A stretch of DNA of 64,000 nucleotides from Micromonospora sp. ATCC 39149. Its GTDB lineage: Bacteria; Actinomycetota; Actinomycetes; Mycobacteriales; Micromonosporaceae. The position numbers and the translations under genes were made by a program. Every line of letters begins with the position of its first letter. Positions within the stretch are counted from its first letter, which is position 1. The stretch lies in the NCBI RefSeq assembly GCF_000158815.1, contig NZ_GG657738.1:2168551-2232550 (forward strand). The letters are read 5' to 3'. The notes below the pieces were generated by a model. That model worked only from the letters and a program-made list of their open reading frames with translations, made no database searches and was not told the DNA's origin. Below, in pieces: positions 1-7,675 of the stretch.

Positions 1-1
1 G

Positions 2-130
2 ACCCGGACGGGCAGTGTGGTGGTGGTGCGCGACCGGCACGTGAAGCGGCCGGTTCGGCGGCGGACGTCGTCCGGTGATACCGGTGCCCTCGACATCTAC
101 CTGTGCGGCGTGGCTCCCCGTACCGCGTGA
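2..130 (+). CDS. possible C-terminal end of a gene entering from the left
   Basis: The second forward frame is open from the window edge to a TGA at 128-130. It would encode 42 residues beginning TRTGSVVVVRDRHVKRPVRR and ending LDIYLCGVAPRTA. The other forward frames stop sooner. The composition looks coding, with G/C-rich third positions, but no family can be recognised from so short a tail. It may also be chance in GC-rich DNA. Confidence 0.25.
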   Translation, partial: TRTGSVVVVRDRHVKRPVRRRTSSGDTGALDIYLCGVAPRTA

Positions 131-487
131 TGGAATTCTTGCATGGGAGCGCTTCCATGGCAATGGTTCGATACGACGCGTAGCGACGAACCGGGCGAGC
201 GCCCTGGGTGAGCCCTCCGAGCGCTCCCGGCACGGACCGGGACGCCGCACACGAGCGCCCCTCCTCCCTCGAAAGGGTGCGGGACCCCCCGGCTGGTCGG
301 CAACCCCGCCCGCCACCCGTTTCACGCGACAGAAGGCGTCAAACGCCCTTAAGCCATCTTCCGCGCGACCTGCCTGCAAACTGTAAAACACGAATCTTTC
401 CCCTGATAGCTCGCGAACAGGGCTAACGTCGTGGGTAGCTCGGCTGACGTCGGGCTCAGGACGAAAAGGGATGGAGTGACGCAGGTC
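131..487. other. intergenic region upstream of the surface-protein gene
   Basis: This stretch of about 357 bases holds the CebR-like palindrome near its left end and becomes relatively AT-rich between 330 and 430, as expected for a promoter of the downstream surface-protein/sortase pair. I see no convincing -35/-10 pair and no small gene with a ribosome binding site. Confidence 0.4.
144..157. promoter_or_regulatory. CebR/LacI-type operator-like palindrome
   Basis: The 14-mer TGGGAGCGCTTCCA differs by one base from the perfect palindrome TGGGAGCGCTCCCA, which is the operator consensus known for the cello-oligosaccharide repressor CebR of actinobacteria. It is framed by A/T to give a 16-bp near-perfect dyad. 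It sits just after the possible gene end at 130 and 330 bp before the surface-protein gene, so its target is unclear. It may belong to a promoter whose gene is lost, or control something to the left. Confidence 0.5.
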
Positions 488-1525
488 ATGGCAAACAAGA
501 TGCTCGGGAAGGTCGTTGCGGGTGCCGCACTCGGCGGCGCGTCCCTGCTGGTGTTCACGCCGGGGATCGCGTTCGCGGACGGCCACCACGACGGCGAGGC
601 CCACGACGGCAAGGTCTATGCCAAGCCGCACGTCGTCAAGCCCGGCGAGAAGGTTCAGCTCCTCGAGGTCTGCCCGGAGCCCCAGGAACATGCCTACGTC
701 TGGTCCAAGGTGACCGGCAAGGTCGAGCTGCACCCGGCCGACGAGCAGGGCGAGCACGGCAACCAGGGCACGGAAGAGGGCTCCCAGGCCGAGAAGAAGG
801 CCGGCGAGGAGAAGGCCGCCGAGGAGCACGGCAAGGCCAAGGAGGACGAGACGGCCAAGCCGAAGGAGGGCGAGAAGGCCGAGGGCGGCAAGGGCGGCGG
901 CAACGCGGACGGCTCGTACGGCGAGGGGAGCGGCTACGAGTACGACCAGGGGGCCGAGAACGACTACGACCAGAACGGGTACGACAGCAACGGGTACGAC
1001 AGCAACGGGTACGACAAGAACGACTACGACAAGAACGGCTACGACAGCAACGGGCACGACAAGAACGGCTACGACAGCAACGGGCACGACAAGAACGACT
1101 ACGACAGCAACGGGCACGACAAGAACGGGTACGGCAACAACGGGTACGGCAACAACGGGTACGACAAGAACGGGTACGACAAGAAGTACGAGAAGCACCG
1201 GTCGGGCGAGGACTCCGGCTCACGCGCGGAGGAGGGGACCGGCTACCGCCAGGAGAAGTCCTGGGAGCACAAGAAGGACTTCGTCTACTACGGCGAGGCA
1301 CACGTCGCCGAGGACGCCGCCCCAGGCCGCTACGAGCTGAAGGGCTCCTGCGGCGAGGGCGAGCTGGTCGTGCTCCCGCGCGGCCACGTCGAGGGTGGTG
1401 ACGGCGGCGCGGCCGGCGGCACCGACCGCGGGTTGGCCACCACCGGGGCCGGCATGCTGGGCGCCGCGGCGCTCGGCGGCATCGTGCTGATGCGGCGGCG
1501 GCGGGCCAATGGGTCCCTCGCCTGA
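488..1525 (+). CDS. LAXTG-type sortase-anchored surface protein with Tyr-Asp pentapeptide repeats
   Basis: This is a 345-residue exported protein. The ATG at 488 is chosen because GGAG at 473-476 is well spaced and the protein then starts with a clean signal peptide (residues 1-30, ending AFA). The C-terminus has LATTG (316-320), a hydrophobic stretch and RRRR, the cell-wall sorting signal of the LAXTG class. Segments 41-80 and 265-297 read as the two halves of one Ig-like domain (VKPGEKVQLLEVC and APGRYELKGSC, with Cys62 and Cys288 possibly paired). Between them lies a Glu/Lys-rich stretch (90-140) and 15 pentapeptides of the form G/D-Y/H-D/G-x-N/K (159-233). It probably acts as a wall-anchored polyampholyte or Tyr-rich surface fibre. 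The next gene, a sortase, overlaps its 3' end, so the pair is likely co-transcribed. Confidence 0.85.
   Translation: MANKMLGKVVAGAALGGASLLVFTPGIAFADGHHDGEAHDGKVYAKPHVVKPGEKVQLLEVCPEPQEHAYVWSKVTGKVELHPADEQGEHGNQGTEEGSQAEKKAGEEKAAEEHGKAKEDETAKPKEGEKAEGGKGGGNADGSYGEGSGYEYDQGAENDYDQNGYDSNGYDSNGYDKNDYDKNGYDSNGHDKNGYDSNGHDKNDYDSNGHDKNGYGNNGYGNNGYDKNGYDKKYEKHRSGEDSGSRAEEGTGYRQEKSWEHKKDFVYYGEAHVAEDAAPGRYELKGSCGEGELVVLPRGHVEGGDGGAAGGTDRGLATTGAGMLGAAALGGIVLMRRRRANGSLA
962..1186 (+). repeat. 15 tandem 15-bp units coding the YDxNG array
   Basis: Fifteen in-frame 15-bp units, such as AACGGGTACGACAGC, encode alternating GYDSN, GYDKN, GHDKN, DYDKN and GYGNN pentapeptides. Copies differ by a few bases and fall into higher-order pairs (GYDSN-GHDKN). 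This suggests expansion by unequal exchange or slippage, with selection to keep the residue pattern. Confidence 0.9.
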
Positions 1526-2234
1526 CGTGACGGCGACACCAGCCGGCGGCCGCCACGGGAAACCGTGGCGCGCCGCCGGCGCGGCCGTCGTCGTCCTGCT
1601 CGCCATGGCGGGCGCCGGGATGGTGGGCGCCTCGATGCACACCGCTGCCACGCCCCACCCGCCCCAGCCGCTGCACCAGGGCGGCCGCGCTGGGGCTGGC
1701 GGGACGGTCGGCGGTCAGGGGGTTCTCGACGCCGACACGAAGGCGGCGGACGGGGGGCGGACGGCGACCGGCCTGGCCCGGGCCGCCCCGACCATCATCT
1801 CGATCCCCCGCATCAAGGTCGACGCCCCGATCATGACGCTGGGCACCAACCCGGACGGCACCGTCCAGGTCCCCCCGCTGGAGCAGGCCATGAACGCCGG
1901 TTGGTACTCGCCGGGCCCGAGCCCCGGCGAGATCGGCAACGCCGTCCTCGTCGGGCACGTCGACTCGGCGAAGATCGGCGGCCCGGCCGTCTTCTACTCC
2001 CTCGGCGCCCTCCAGCCCGGCGACACCATCGAGGTGGCCCGCGCCGACGGCGGGCGGGTCACCTTCACCGTGGACGACGTCCGGTCGTACCCGAAGACGG
2101 CCTTCCCCACCGAGCTGGTGTACGGCCCCAACGACCGGGCCGGCCTGCGGGTCGTCACGTGCGGCGGGCAGTTCGACCAGGCGGCGGGCAGCTACGTGGA
2201 CAACGTCATCGTTTTCGCCACGATGACCGGCTGA
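1509..2234 (+). CDS. class E/F-like sortase
   Basis: This 241-residue membrane-anchored transpeptidase probably attaches the preceding LAXTG protein to the wall. An N-terminal hydrophobic anchor (about 23-43) is followed by a Pro/Gly-rich linker and the sortase barrel starting at ISIPRIKVDAPI. The catalytic His is H150 in LVGHVDS and the catalytic Cys is C218 in VVTCGG. After the Cys I see no Arg (CGGQFDQAAGSYVDN), although sortases generally use one near that place, so R214 or another residue may substitute. The ATG at 1509 overlaps the substrate gene by 17 bp; an in-frame GTG at 1527, just after its stop, is an equally possible start. Confidence 0.85.
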   Translation: MGPSPDVTATPAGGRHGKPWRAAGAAVVVLLAMAGAGMVGASMHTAATPHPPQPLHQGGRAGAGGTVGGQGVLDADTKAADGGRTATGLARAAPTIISIPRIKVDAPIMTLGTNPDGTVQVPPLEQAMNAGWYSPGPSPGEIGNAVLVGHVDSAKIGGPAVFYSLGALQPGDTIEVARADGGRVTFTVDDVRSYPKTAFPTELVYGPNDRAGLRVVTCGGQFDQAAGSYVDNVIVFATMTG

Positions 2235-2287
2235 CCCGGGCGGGGACCGGTCGGACCCCGACCCCGCAGCGGTCCGCCCTCGGCGGC

Positions 2288-2327
2288 GCGTCGCGGGCCG
2301 GTCGGACATCCGACCGGCCCGCGACGC
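2288..2327. terminator. bidirectional terminator hairpin
   Basis: Perfect 19-bp arms, GCGTCGCGGGCCGGTCGGA at 2288-2306 and its complement at 2309-2327, are separated by two bases. The hairpin lies between the convergent sortase and glutamate dehydrogenase genes. There is no T-tract, which is common for high-GC actinobacteria. Confidence 0.75.
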
Positions 2328-2336
2328 GTACCCGTG

Positions 2337-5300
2337 TCAGGCCGCCGACGTCCGCACCAGCGTGCGGATCTGGCGTAGCAGCACCGACAGCGCCGCGAGG
2401 TCCGCCCGCGACTCGTCGAACTCCCCCATCGCCCGCTGCGCCCGATGGATCGACGTCGCGTTGGACTGCTCCCACTGGCCCACCCGCTCCAGCGGCGGCA
2501 GCGAGTCCGGCGTGGAGCCGAGCACCTCCGCGGTGAGCGCGGCCAGCGCGGCGTACAGGTCGTAGCGCAGCGCCATCCGGGCCAGGGTCTGCCAGCGGTC
2601 CGCCCGGGGCAGCAGGGAGATCTTCGACAGCAGCGAGTCGACCCGGAACCGGTCGGAGAGCACGAAGTAGACCGAGGCCACCTCGCCGACGTCCCGCCCG
2701 CTGGTCGCCGCCGTCTCCACCACGTCCAGCAGCCCGAAGCTGTACATCAGCCGGGTCGCCTGCTCGGCCAGCCCGCGCGGCAGCCCACGCGAGGTCATCG
2801 CGTCGATGTGGGCGGCGATGGCCTCCCGCTCGCTGCCGTAGAAGAGGTTCTCCAGGCCGGGTAGCAGCCGGGCCACCCCGTCGCGCAGCCGGGCGATCTC
2901 CGCCGGCACGTCGATCGGCGAACGCCGGTTGGTCACCAACCAGCGCACCGCCCGGTCCAGCAGCCGCCGGGTGTCCAGGTAGACCGCCGTCTGCAACTCC
3001 GGGTCGACCCGGTTGTCCAGGGCCTCGACCGCGTCCCACAGCTCGCGCAGCCCGAACACCTCGCGGACCACCACGTACGCCCGGATCACGTCCGCCGCCG
3101 ACGCCGCCGTCTCCTCCACGACCCGGAAGACGAACGTGATGCCGCCCCGGTTGATCGCCTCGTTCACCAGCACCGTGGTGACGATGTCGCGCCGCAGCCG
3201 GTGCTGACCCATCCGGTCGGCGAACCGCTTTCGCATCGGCGTCGGGAAGTAGTTGACCAGGACGTCGGTCGTCCACTCCTCGTCCGCGAGCCCCTCGGTC
3301 AGGATCTCCCGCTCCAGCACGATCTTCACGTACGCGAGCAGCACCGCGAACTCCGGCGCGGTCAGCCCGGTCTCGGTGCGGGCCGCCAGCTCCTCGTCCG
3401 GCGGCAACGCCTCCAGCGCCCGGTTCAGCGCGCCCGAGCGCTCCAGCTCGTTGATCATCCGCCGGTGCACCGGGAGCAGCGAGACGGCCTGGGCCTGTGA
3501 GTTGTTGATCGCGCGGGCCTGGTCGTAGTTGTCGCGCAGCACCAGCTCGGCGACCTCGTCCGTCATCCCGGCCAGCAGGTCGTCCCGCTCCGGCACGGTC
3601 AGGTCCCCGTCGGCGACCGCCGTGTTGAGCAGGATCTTGATGTTCACCTCGTGGTCGGAGCAGTCCACCCCGGCCGCGTTGTCGATGAAGTCGGTGTAGA
3701 TCCGCCCGCCCGCCCGGGCGTACTCGATCCGGCCGAGCTGGGTGCAGCCCAGGTTGCCGCCCTCGCCCACCACCCGGCAGCGCAGGTTCCGGCCGTCGAC
3801 CCGGATCGCGTCGTTGGACTTGTCGCCCACCTCCGCGTTGGTCTGGCTGGCCGCCTTCACGTACGTGCCGATGCCGCCGTTGAAGAACAGGTCCACCGGG
3901 GCGGTCAGGATCGCCTTCATCAGCTCCTGCGGCGAGAGCTGGGTGACCTCGTCGTCCAAGCCGAGCGCGGCGCGGACCTGCGGCGACACCGGCACCGACT
4001 TCGCGGTGCGCGGGTACACCCCGCCGCCGTCGGAGATCAGCTCGGCGGCGTAGTCCTCCCAGGACGACCGGGGCAGGTCGAACAGCCGTTTCCGCTCGGC
4101 GTACGAGGTGGCGGCGTCCGGGTCCGGGTCGAGAAAGATGTGCCGGTGGTCGAACGCGGCCACCAACCGGATGTGCTCGCTCAGCAGCATAGCGTTGCCG
4201 AACACGTCGCCGGACATGTCGCCGACCCCGACCACGGTGAAGTCCTGAGTCTGGGTGTCGTGCCCCAGCTCCCGGAAGTGCCGCTTCACCGACTCCCATG
4301 CGCCCCGGGCGGTGATGCCCATCTTCTTGTGGTCGTACCCGGCCGAGCCACCCGAGGCGAACGCGTCGCCGAGCCAGAACTGGTGCCCCGCCGAGATCTC
4401 GTTGGCGATGTCGGAGAACGTGGCCGTGCCCTTGTCCGCCGCCACCACCAGGTACGGGTCGTCCGGATCGTGGCGGACCACGTCCTGCGGCGGCACGATC
4501 TCACCGGCGACGATGTTGTCGGTGACGTCGAGCATCGCGCCCACGAACTCCTGGTAGCAGGCGACCGCCTCGTCCCGGTCCCCCGGCTTCTGCTTCAGCA
4601 CGAAGCCGCCCTTCGCGCCCACCGGCACGATCACGGCGTTCTTCACCATCTGCGCCTTGACCAGGCCGAGCACCTCGGTCCGGAAGTCCTCCCGCCGGTC
4701 GGACCAGCGCAGCCCGCCCCGGGCCACCGGCCCGTACCGCAGGTGCACGCCCTCGAACCGGGGCGAGTAGACGAAGATCTCGAACCTCGGCCGCGGGGCC
4801 GGCAGGTCCGGGATGGCCTGCGGGTCCAGCTTGAACGCCACGTACGGCTTCGGCCGGCCACCGACCGGCTTGGCGTAGAAGCTGGTCCGCAGGGTGGCCT
4901 GGATCAGCGTCAGGTAGGACCGCAGGATGCGGTCCTGGTCGAGGCTGGCCACGTCGTCCAGCGCCGCCTTGATCGCTGTCACCAGCTCACCGCCGCGCTC
5001 GTGGCGCTGCTCGACCGTCGCCCCGCCGGGGGCGAACCGCGCCTCGAAGAGCTCCACCAGCAGCGCGGCGATCCTCGGGTACGCGATGAAGGTCTGCTCC
5101 ATGTAGTCCTGGGAGAAGACCGCGCCGGTCTGCCGCAGGTACTTCGCGTACGCCCGCAGCACCACCACCTGCCGCCAGGTCAGCCCGCCGCGCAGCACCA
5201 GCTCGTTGAAGCCGTCCACCTCGGCCTCGCCCCGCCACGCCGCCGCGAAGGCGTTCTCCACGTGCGGGCGCACCTCGGCAAGCTCCTGGTGCCCCTCCGG

Positions 5301-7394
5301 CAGCCGCAGCCCGAAGTCGTACAGCCAGATCCGCCCGTCGACCCGTTCCACCTCGTACGGGTGCTCGTCGACGACCTTCACGCCGAGCGAGTGCAGCACC
5401 GGCAGCACGGCGGAGAGCATCATCGGCTCGCCGTACCGGTAGACCTTGAACCGGACGTCCATCGTCTCGTCGACGTCGGCGTCCCGGCCAATGCCGCCCA
5501 CGCGCGGGGCGAGCTGCTTGCGGAACAGGTGCATCTCCAGTTGGCCGGGCTCCTCCAGCAGCTCCAGCTTCGCCAGGTCCTTCATCGCCTCGTACGGCGT
5601 GTGCCCGTCCTTGTAGCCCTCCGGGAACGCGTCGGCGTACCGGCTGAACAGGTGCTTGGCCTGCTCGTCGCCGAGCTTGCGCTCCAGCACGAGGCGGTAG
5701 TCGTCGTCCCACAGCCGGGTCGCGTCGGCCAGCTCCTCGGCGAGCAGGTCCGCGTCGATGTCCCCCGGCGGGCGGGTCGGGTCGGTGCGGACGATGAAGT
5801 GCACCCGGGCCAGCATCGACTCGGTGACCCGGGTGGTGTAGTCCACCCCGACGCCGTTCAGCTCGCGCAGCAGGATGTCCTGCATGCGCAGCCGGTTCTG
5901 CGTGGTGAACCGGTCCCGGGGCAGGTAGATCAGGCAGGAGATGAACCTCCCGTACGCGTCGCGGCGCAGGAAGACCCGTAGCTGCCGGCGGCCCGCCATG
6001 CGCAGCACGCCGATCACCGCGTGGTACAGGTCCTCGGTCTTGATCTGGAACAGCTCGTCGCGCGGGTACGTCTCCAGAATCTGCAACAGGTCCTTGCCGG
6101 AGTGGCTGCGCTGGCTCAGGCCGGAGCGGTCGAGCACCTCGGCCACCTTGCGGCGGACCACCGGCAGCCTTCGGACGCTCGTCCGGTACGCCGCCGTGGA
6201 GAACAGACCGAGGAAGCGCCGCTCGCCGACCACCTGACCGGCGTCGTCGAAGATCTTGAAGCCGATGTAGTCCAGGTAGGCCGACCGGTGCACGGTGGCC
6301 CGGGAGTTCGCCTTCGTGATGATCAGCAGGCGCTTCTCCAGCACCTTCTCGTGCGCCTCGGGCGTCATCGACGACAGCGCCCGCGCCTCCGGGGAGTCCG
6401 ATCGCAGGATGCCCAGGCCCGTGCCGAGCACCGCCTCCAGCGCCGGCCCGTCCCCGCCGGGGGCGTCGACCAGCCGGTACTCCCGGTAGCCGAGGAAGGT
6501 GAAGTGGTCGTGGGCCAGCCAGCGCAGCAGCTCCACCGAGTCCGTGATGTCCTTCTCCGGCACCGGCGGACGGCTGTCCGAGGTCCGGGCGGCGGCCAGT
6601 TCGTCGGCCAGGGCCAGGGCCCGCTGGCGCATCTTCGGCCAGTCCTCGACGGCCTCCCGCACGTCGGTGAGCACCCGCTGCAACTCGCGGCGCAGCTTCT
6701 CCCGCTCGCCGGCGTCGCGGACCGGGTCGATCTCGATCCGCATCCAGCTCTCGACCAGGTCCCCGACGATCGAGTCGTCGGGCTCCACGTCGGCGGCGAC
6801 CTCGACCAGGCGGCCGAGCGGCTCGCGGCGGACCACCAGCAGCGGGTGGACCAGCAGGTGCATGTCGAGGTGGTGGGCGTTGAGCAGGGCGGTCACCGAG
6901 TCGACCAGGAAGGGCATGTCGTCGGTGACGATCTCGATCACCGTGTGGTGCTGGTCGGCGTCCGGCTCGTGGATGCGCAGCTTCAGCTCGCCCGGCACCC
7001 GCTGCTCGGCGAGTTCGCGGTGGGCTCGGGCGGCGTCCAGCATCTCCTCGGGGGTGAACCCGATCAGCTCCTCGTCCGGCGCGAACCGCCAGAAGCGGCT
7101 GACCAGTGTCGCCGCGTCATGGTCGTCACCGGCGAGCGCGACGGCCTGGGCGACCAGGCGTTCGGCGTTCGGGACCGGCTCGTCGAGTTCGGCATCCTCG
7201 ACGTCGTCGGCCAGCGCCTCCGCGGGCAGCCCGAGGTCGTAGAGGGTGTCGATGCTCGAACCGGTCATCCCGGTCACGCCTGTGTCGAGTCGGCCGAAGC
7301 CGTCCCCGTCGGTTGCCGAATCGAAACTGTCGTCCCGGCCGGTGTCAACCTGCCGGGGGTCGGGTCCCGGTTTGATCGCCGGACGCCGGTCCAT
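2337..7394 (-). CDS. gdh: NAD-specific glutamate dehydrogenase, large (GDH2/180-kDa type)
   Basis: This 1685-residue enzyme interconverts glutamate and 2-oxoglutarate plus ammonium with NAD, mainly in the catabolic direction. The length fits the large GDH family of Streptomyces and Pseudomonas. The N-terminal half carries ACT-like regulatory segments (EIVTDDMPFLVDSVTALL near residue 135). The catalytic part holds VPVGAKGGFVLK near residue 925, GVGDMSGDVFGNAMLLS, and the dinucleotide-binding stretch FNGGIGTYVKAA near 1168. The ATG at 7394 is preferred because AGGGG lies 10 nt upstream. A GTG three codons earlier would sit almost on that site. It is divergent from the PBP gene across a region with a palindromic pair. 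Confidence 0.95.
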   Translation of the reverse strand: MDRRPAIKPGPDPRQVDTGRDDSFDSATDGDGFGRLDTGVTGMTGSSIDTLYDLGLPAEALADDVEDAELDEPVPNAERLVAQAVALAGDDHDAATLVSRFWRFAPDEELIGFTPEEMLDAARAHRELAEQRVPGELKLRIHEPDADQHHTVIEIVTDDMPFLVDSVTALLNAHHLDMHLLVHPLLVVRREPLGRLVEVAADVEPDDSIVGDLVESWMRIEIDPVRDAGEREKLRRELQRVLTDVREAVEDWPKMRQRALALADELAAARTSDSRPPVPEKDITDSVELLRWLAHDHFTFLGYREYRLVDAPGGDGPALEAVLGTGLGILRSDSPEARALSSMTPEAHEKVLEKRLLIITKANSRATVHRSAYLDYIGFKIFDDAGQVVGERRFLGLFSTAAYRTSVRRLPVVRRKVAEVLDRSGLSQRSHSGKDLLQILETYPRDELFQIKTEDLYHAVIGVLRMAGRRQLRVFLRRDAYGRFISCLIYLPRDRFTTQNRLRMQDILLRELNGVGVDYTTRVTESMLARVHFIVRTDPTRPPGDIDADLLAEELADATRLWDDDYRLVLERKLGDEQAKHLFSRYADAFPEGYKDGHTPYEAMKDLAKLELLEEPGQLEMHLFRKQLAPRVGGIGRDADVDETMDVRFKVYRYGEPMMLSAVLPVLHSLGVKVVDEHPYEVERVDGRIWLYDFGLRLPEGHQELAEVRPHVENAFAAAWRGEAEVDGFNELVLRGGLTWRQVVVLRAYAKYLRQTGAVFSQDYMEQTFIAYPRIAALLVELFEARFAPGGATVEQRHERGGELVTAIKAALDDVASLDQDRILRSYLTLIQATLRTSFYAKPVGGRPKPYVAFKLDPQAIPDLPAPRPRFEIFVYSPRFEGVHLRYGPVARGGLRWSDRREDFRTEVLGLVKAQMVKNAVIVPVGAKGGFVLKQKPGDRDEAVACYQEFVGAMLDVTDNIVAGEIVPPQDVVRHDPDDPYLVVAADKGTATFSDIANEISAGHQFWLGDAFASGGSAGYDHKKMGITARGAWESVKRHFRELGHDTQTQDFTVVGVGDMSGDVFGNAMLLSEHIRLVAAFDHRHIFLDPDPDAATSYAERKRLFDLPRSSWEDYAAELISDGGGVYPRTAKSVPVSPQVRAALGLDDEVTQLSPQELMKAILTAPVDLFFNGGIGTYVKAASQTNAEVGDKSNDAIRVDGRNLRCRVVGEGGNLGCTQLGRIEYARAGGRIYTDFIDNAAGVDCSDHEVNIKILLNTAVADGDLTVPERDDLLAGMTDEVAELVLRDNYDQARAINNSQAQAVSLLPVHRRMINELERSGALNRALEALPPDEELAARTETGLTAPEFAVLLAYVKIVLEREILTEGLADEEWTTDVLVNYFPTPMRKRFADRMGQHRLRRDIVTTVLVNEAINRGGITFVFRVVEETAASAADVIRAYVVVREVFGLRELWDAVEALDNRVDPELQTAVYLDTRRLLDRAVRWLVTNRRSPIDVPAEIARLRDGVARLLPGLENLFYGSEREAIAAHIDAMTSRGLPRGLAEQATRLMYSFGLLDVVETAATSGRDVGEVASVYFVLSDRFRVDSLLSKISLLPRADRWQTLARMALRYDLYAALAALTAEVLGSTPDSLPPLERVGQWEQSNATSIHRAQRAMGEFDESRADLAALSVLLRQIRTLVRTSAA

Positions 7395-7455
7395 CGGTGC
7401 CACTCCCCTCGACCCACCGCGTTGTGGGTCACTCTGCCGCCCAGCCTAGGCCCTG

Positions 7456-7476
7456 CCGATCGGTGCGTCCGATCGG
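7456..7476. promoter_or_regulatory. paired CCGATCGG palindromes, candidate operator
   Basis: Two identical self-complementary octamers, CCGATCGG at 7456-7463 and 7469-7476, are separated by TGCGT. They lie in the 281-bp divergent region between the glutamate dehydrogenase and PBP genes. The arrangement looks like a site for a dimeric regulator; I cannot name the factor. Confidence 0.35.
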
Positions 7477-7675
7477 ACCTGTGCCCGGATGTACGGTTCG
7501 GGACGCTGGGTATTTCGCCCGCTGCAGATCCTGGTAGGCCGGCTGGGGAGTACCCGGCGCAGAAATTTCCTCACATCCCCGGGCACGTCTTCGCGCACGT
7601 GGCAGGCAGGGACGGTGCGCCGAGGGCGGCCGTACTACCGTGGCGGGCAGTCGGAGATCCGGAGGGACCGCCCGC

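Noticed and set aside
1509-1526. The sortase overlap with its substrate as evidence of a frameshifted fusion
   Set aside because: Both proteins have complete ends, and a GTG start at 1527 removes the overlap.
636-2309. Long minus-strand open frame opposite the surface-protein and sortase genes
   Set aside because: Arg/Ser/Pro-rich composition, no family similarity, and it lies opposite two well-supported genes; a GC-rich shadow.
3651-5981. Plus-strand open frame of 776 codons opposite glutamate dehydrogenase
   Set aside because: It mirrors the codon pattern of the real gene and has no recognisable domain or ribosome site.
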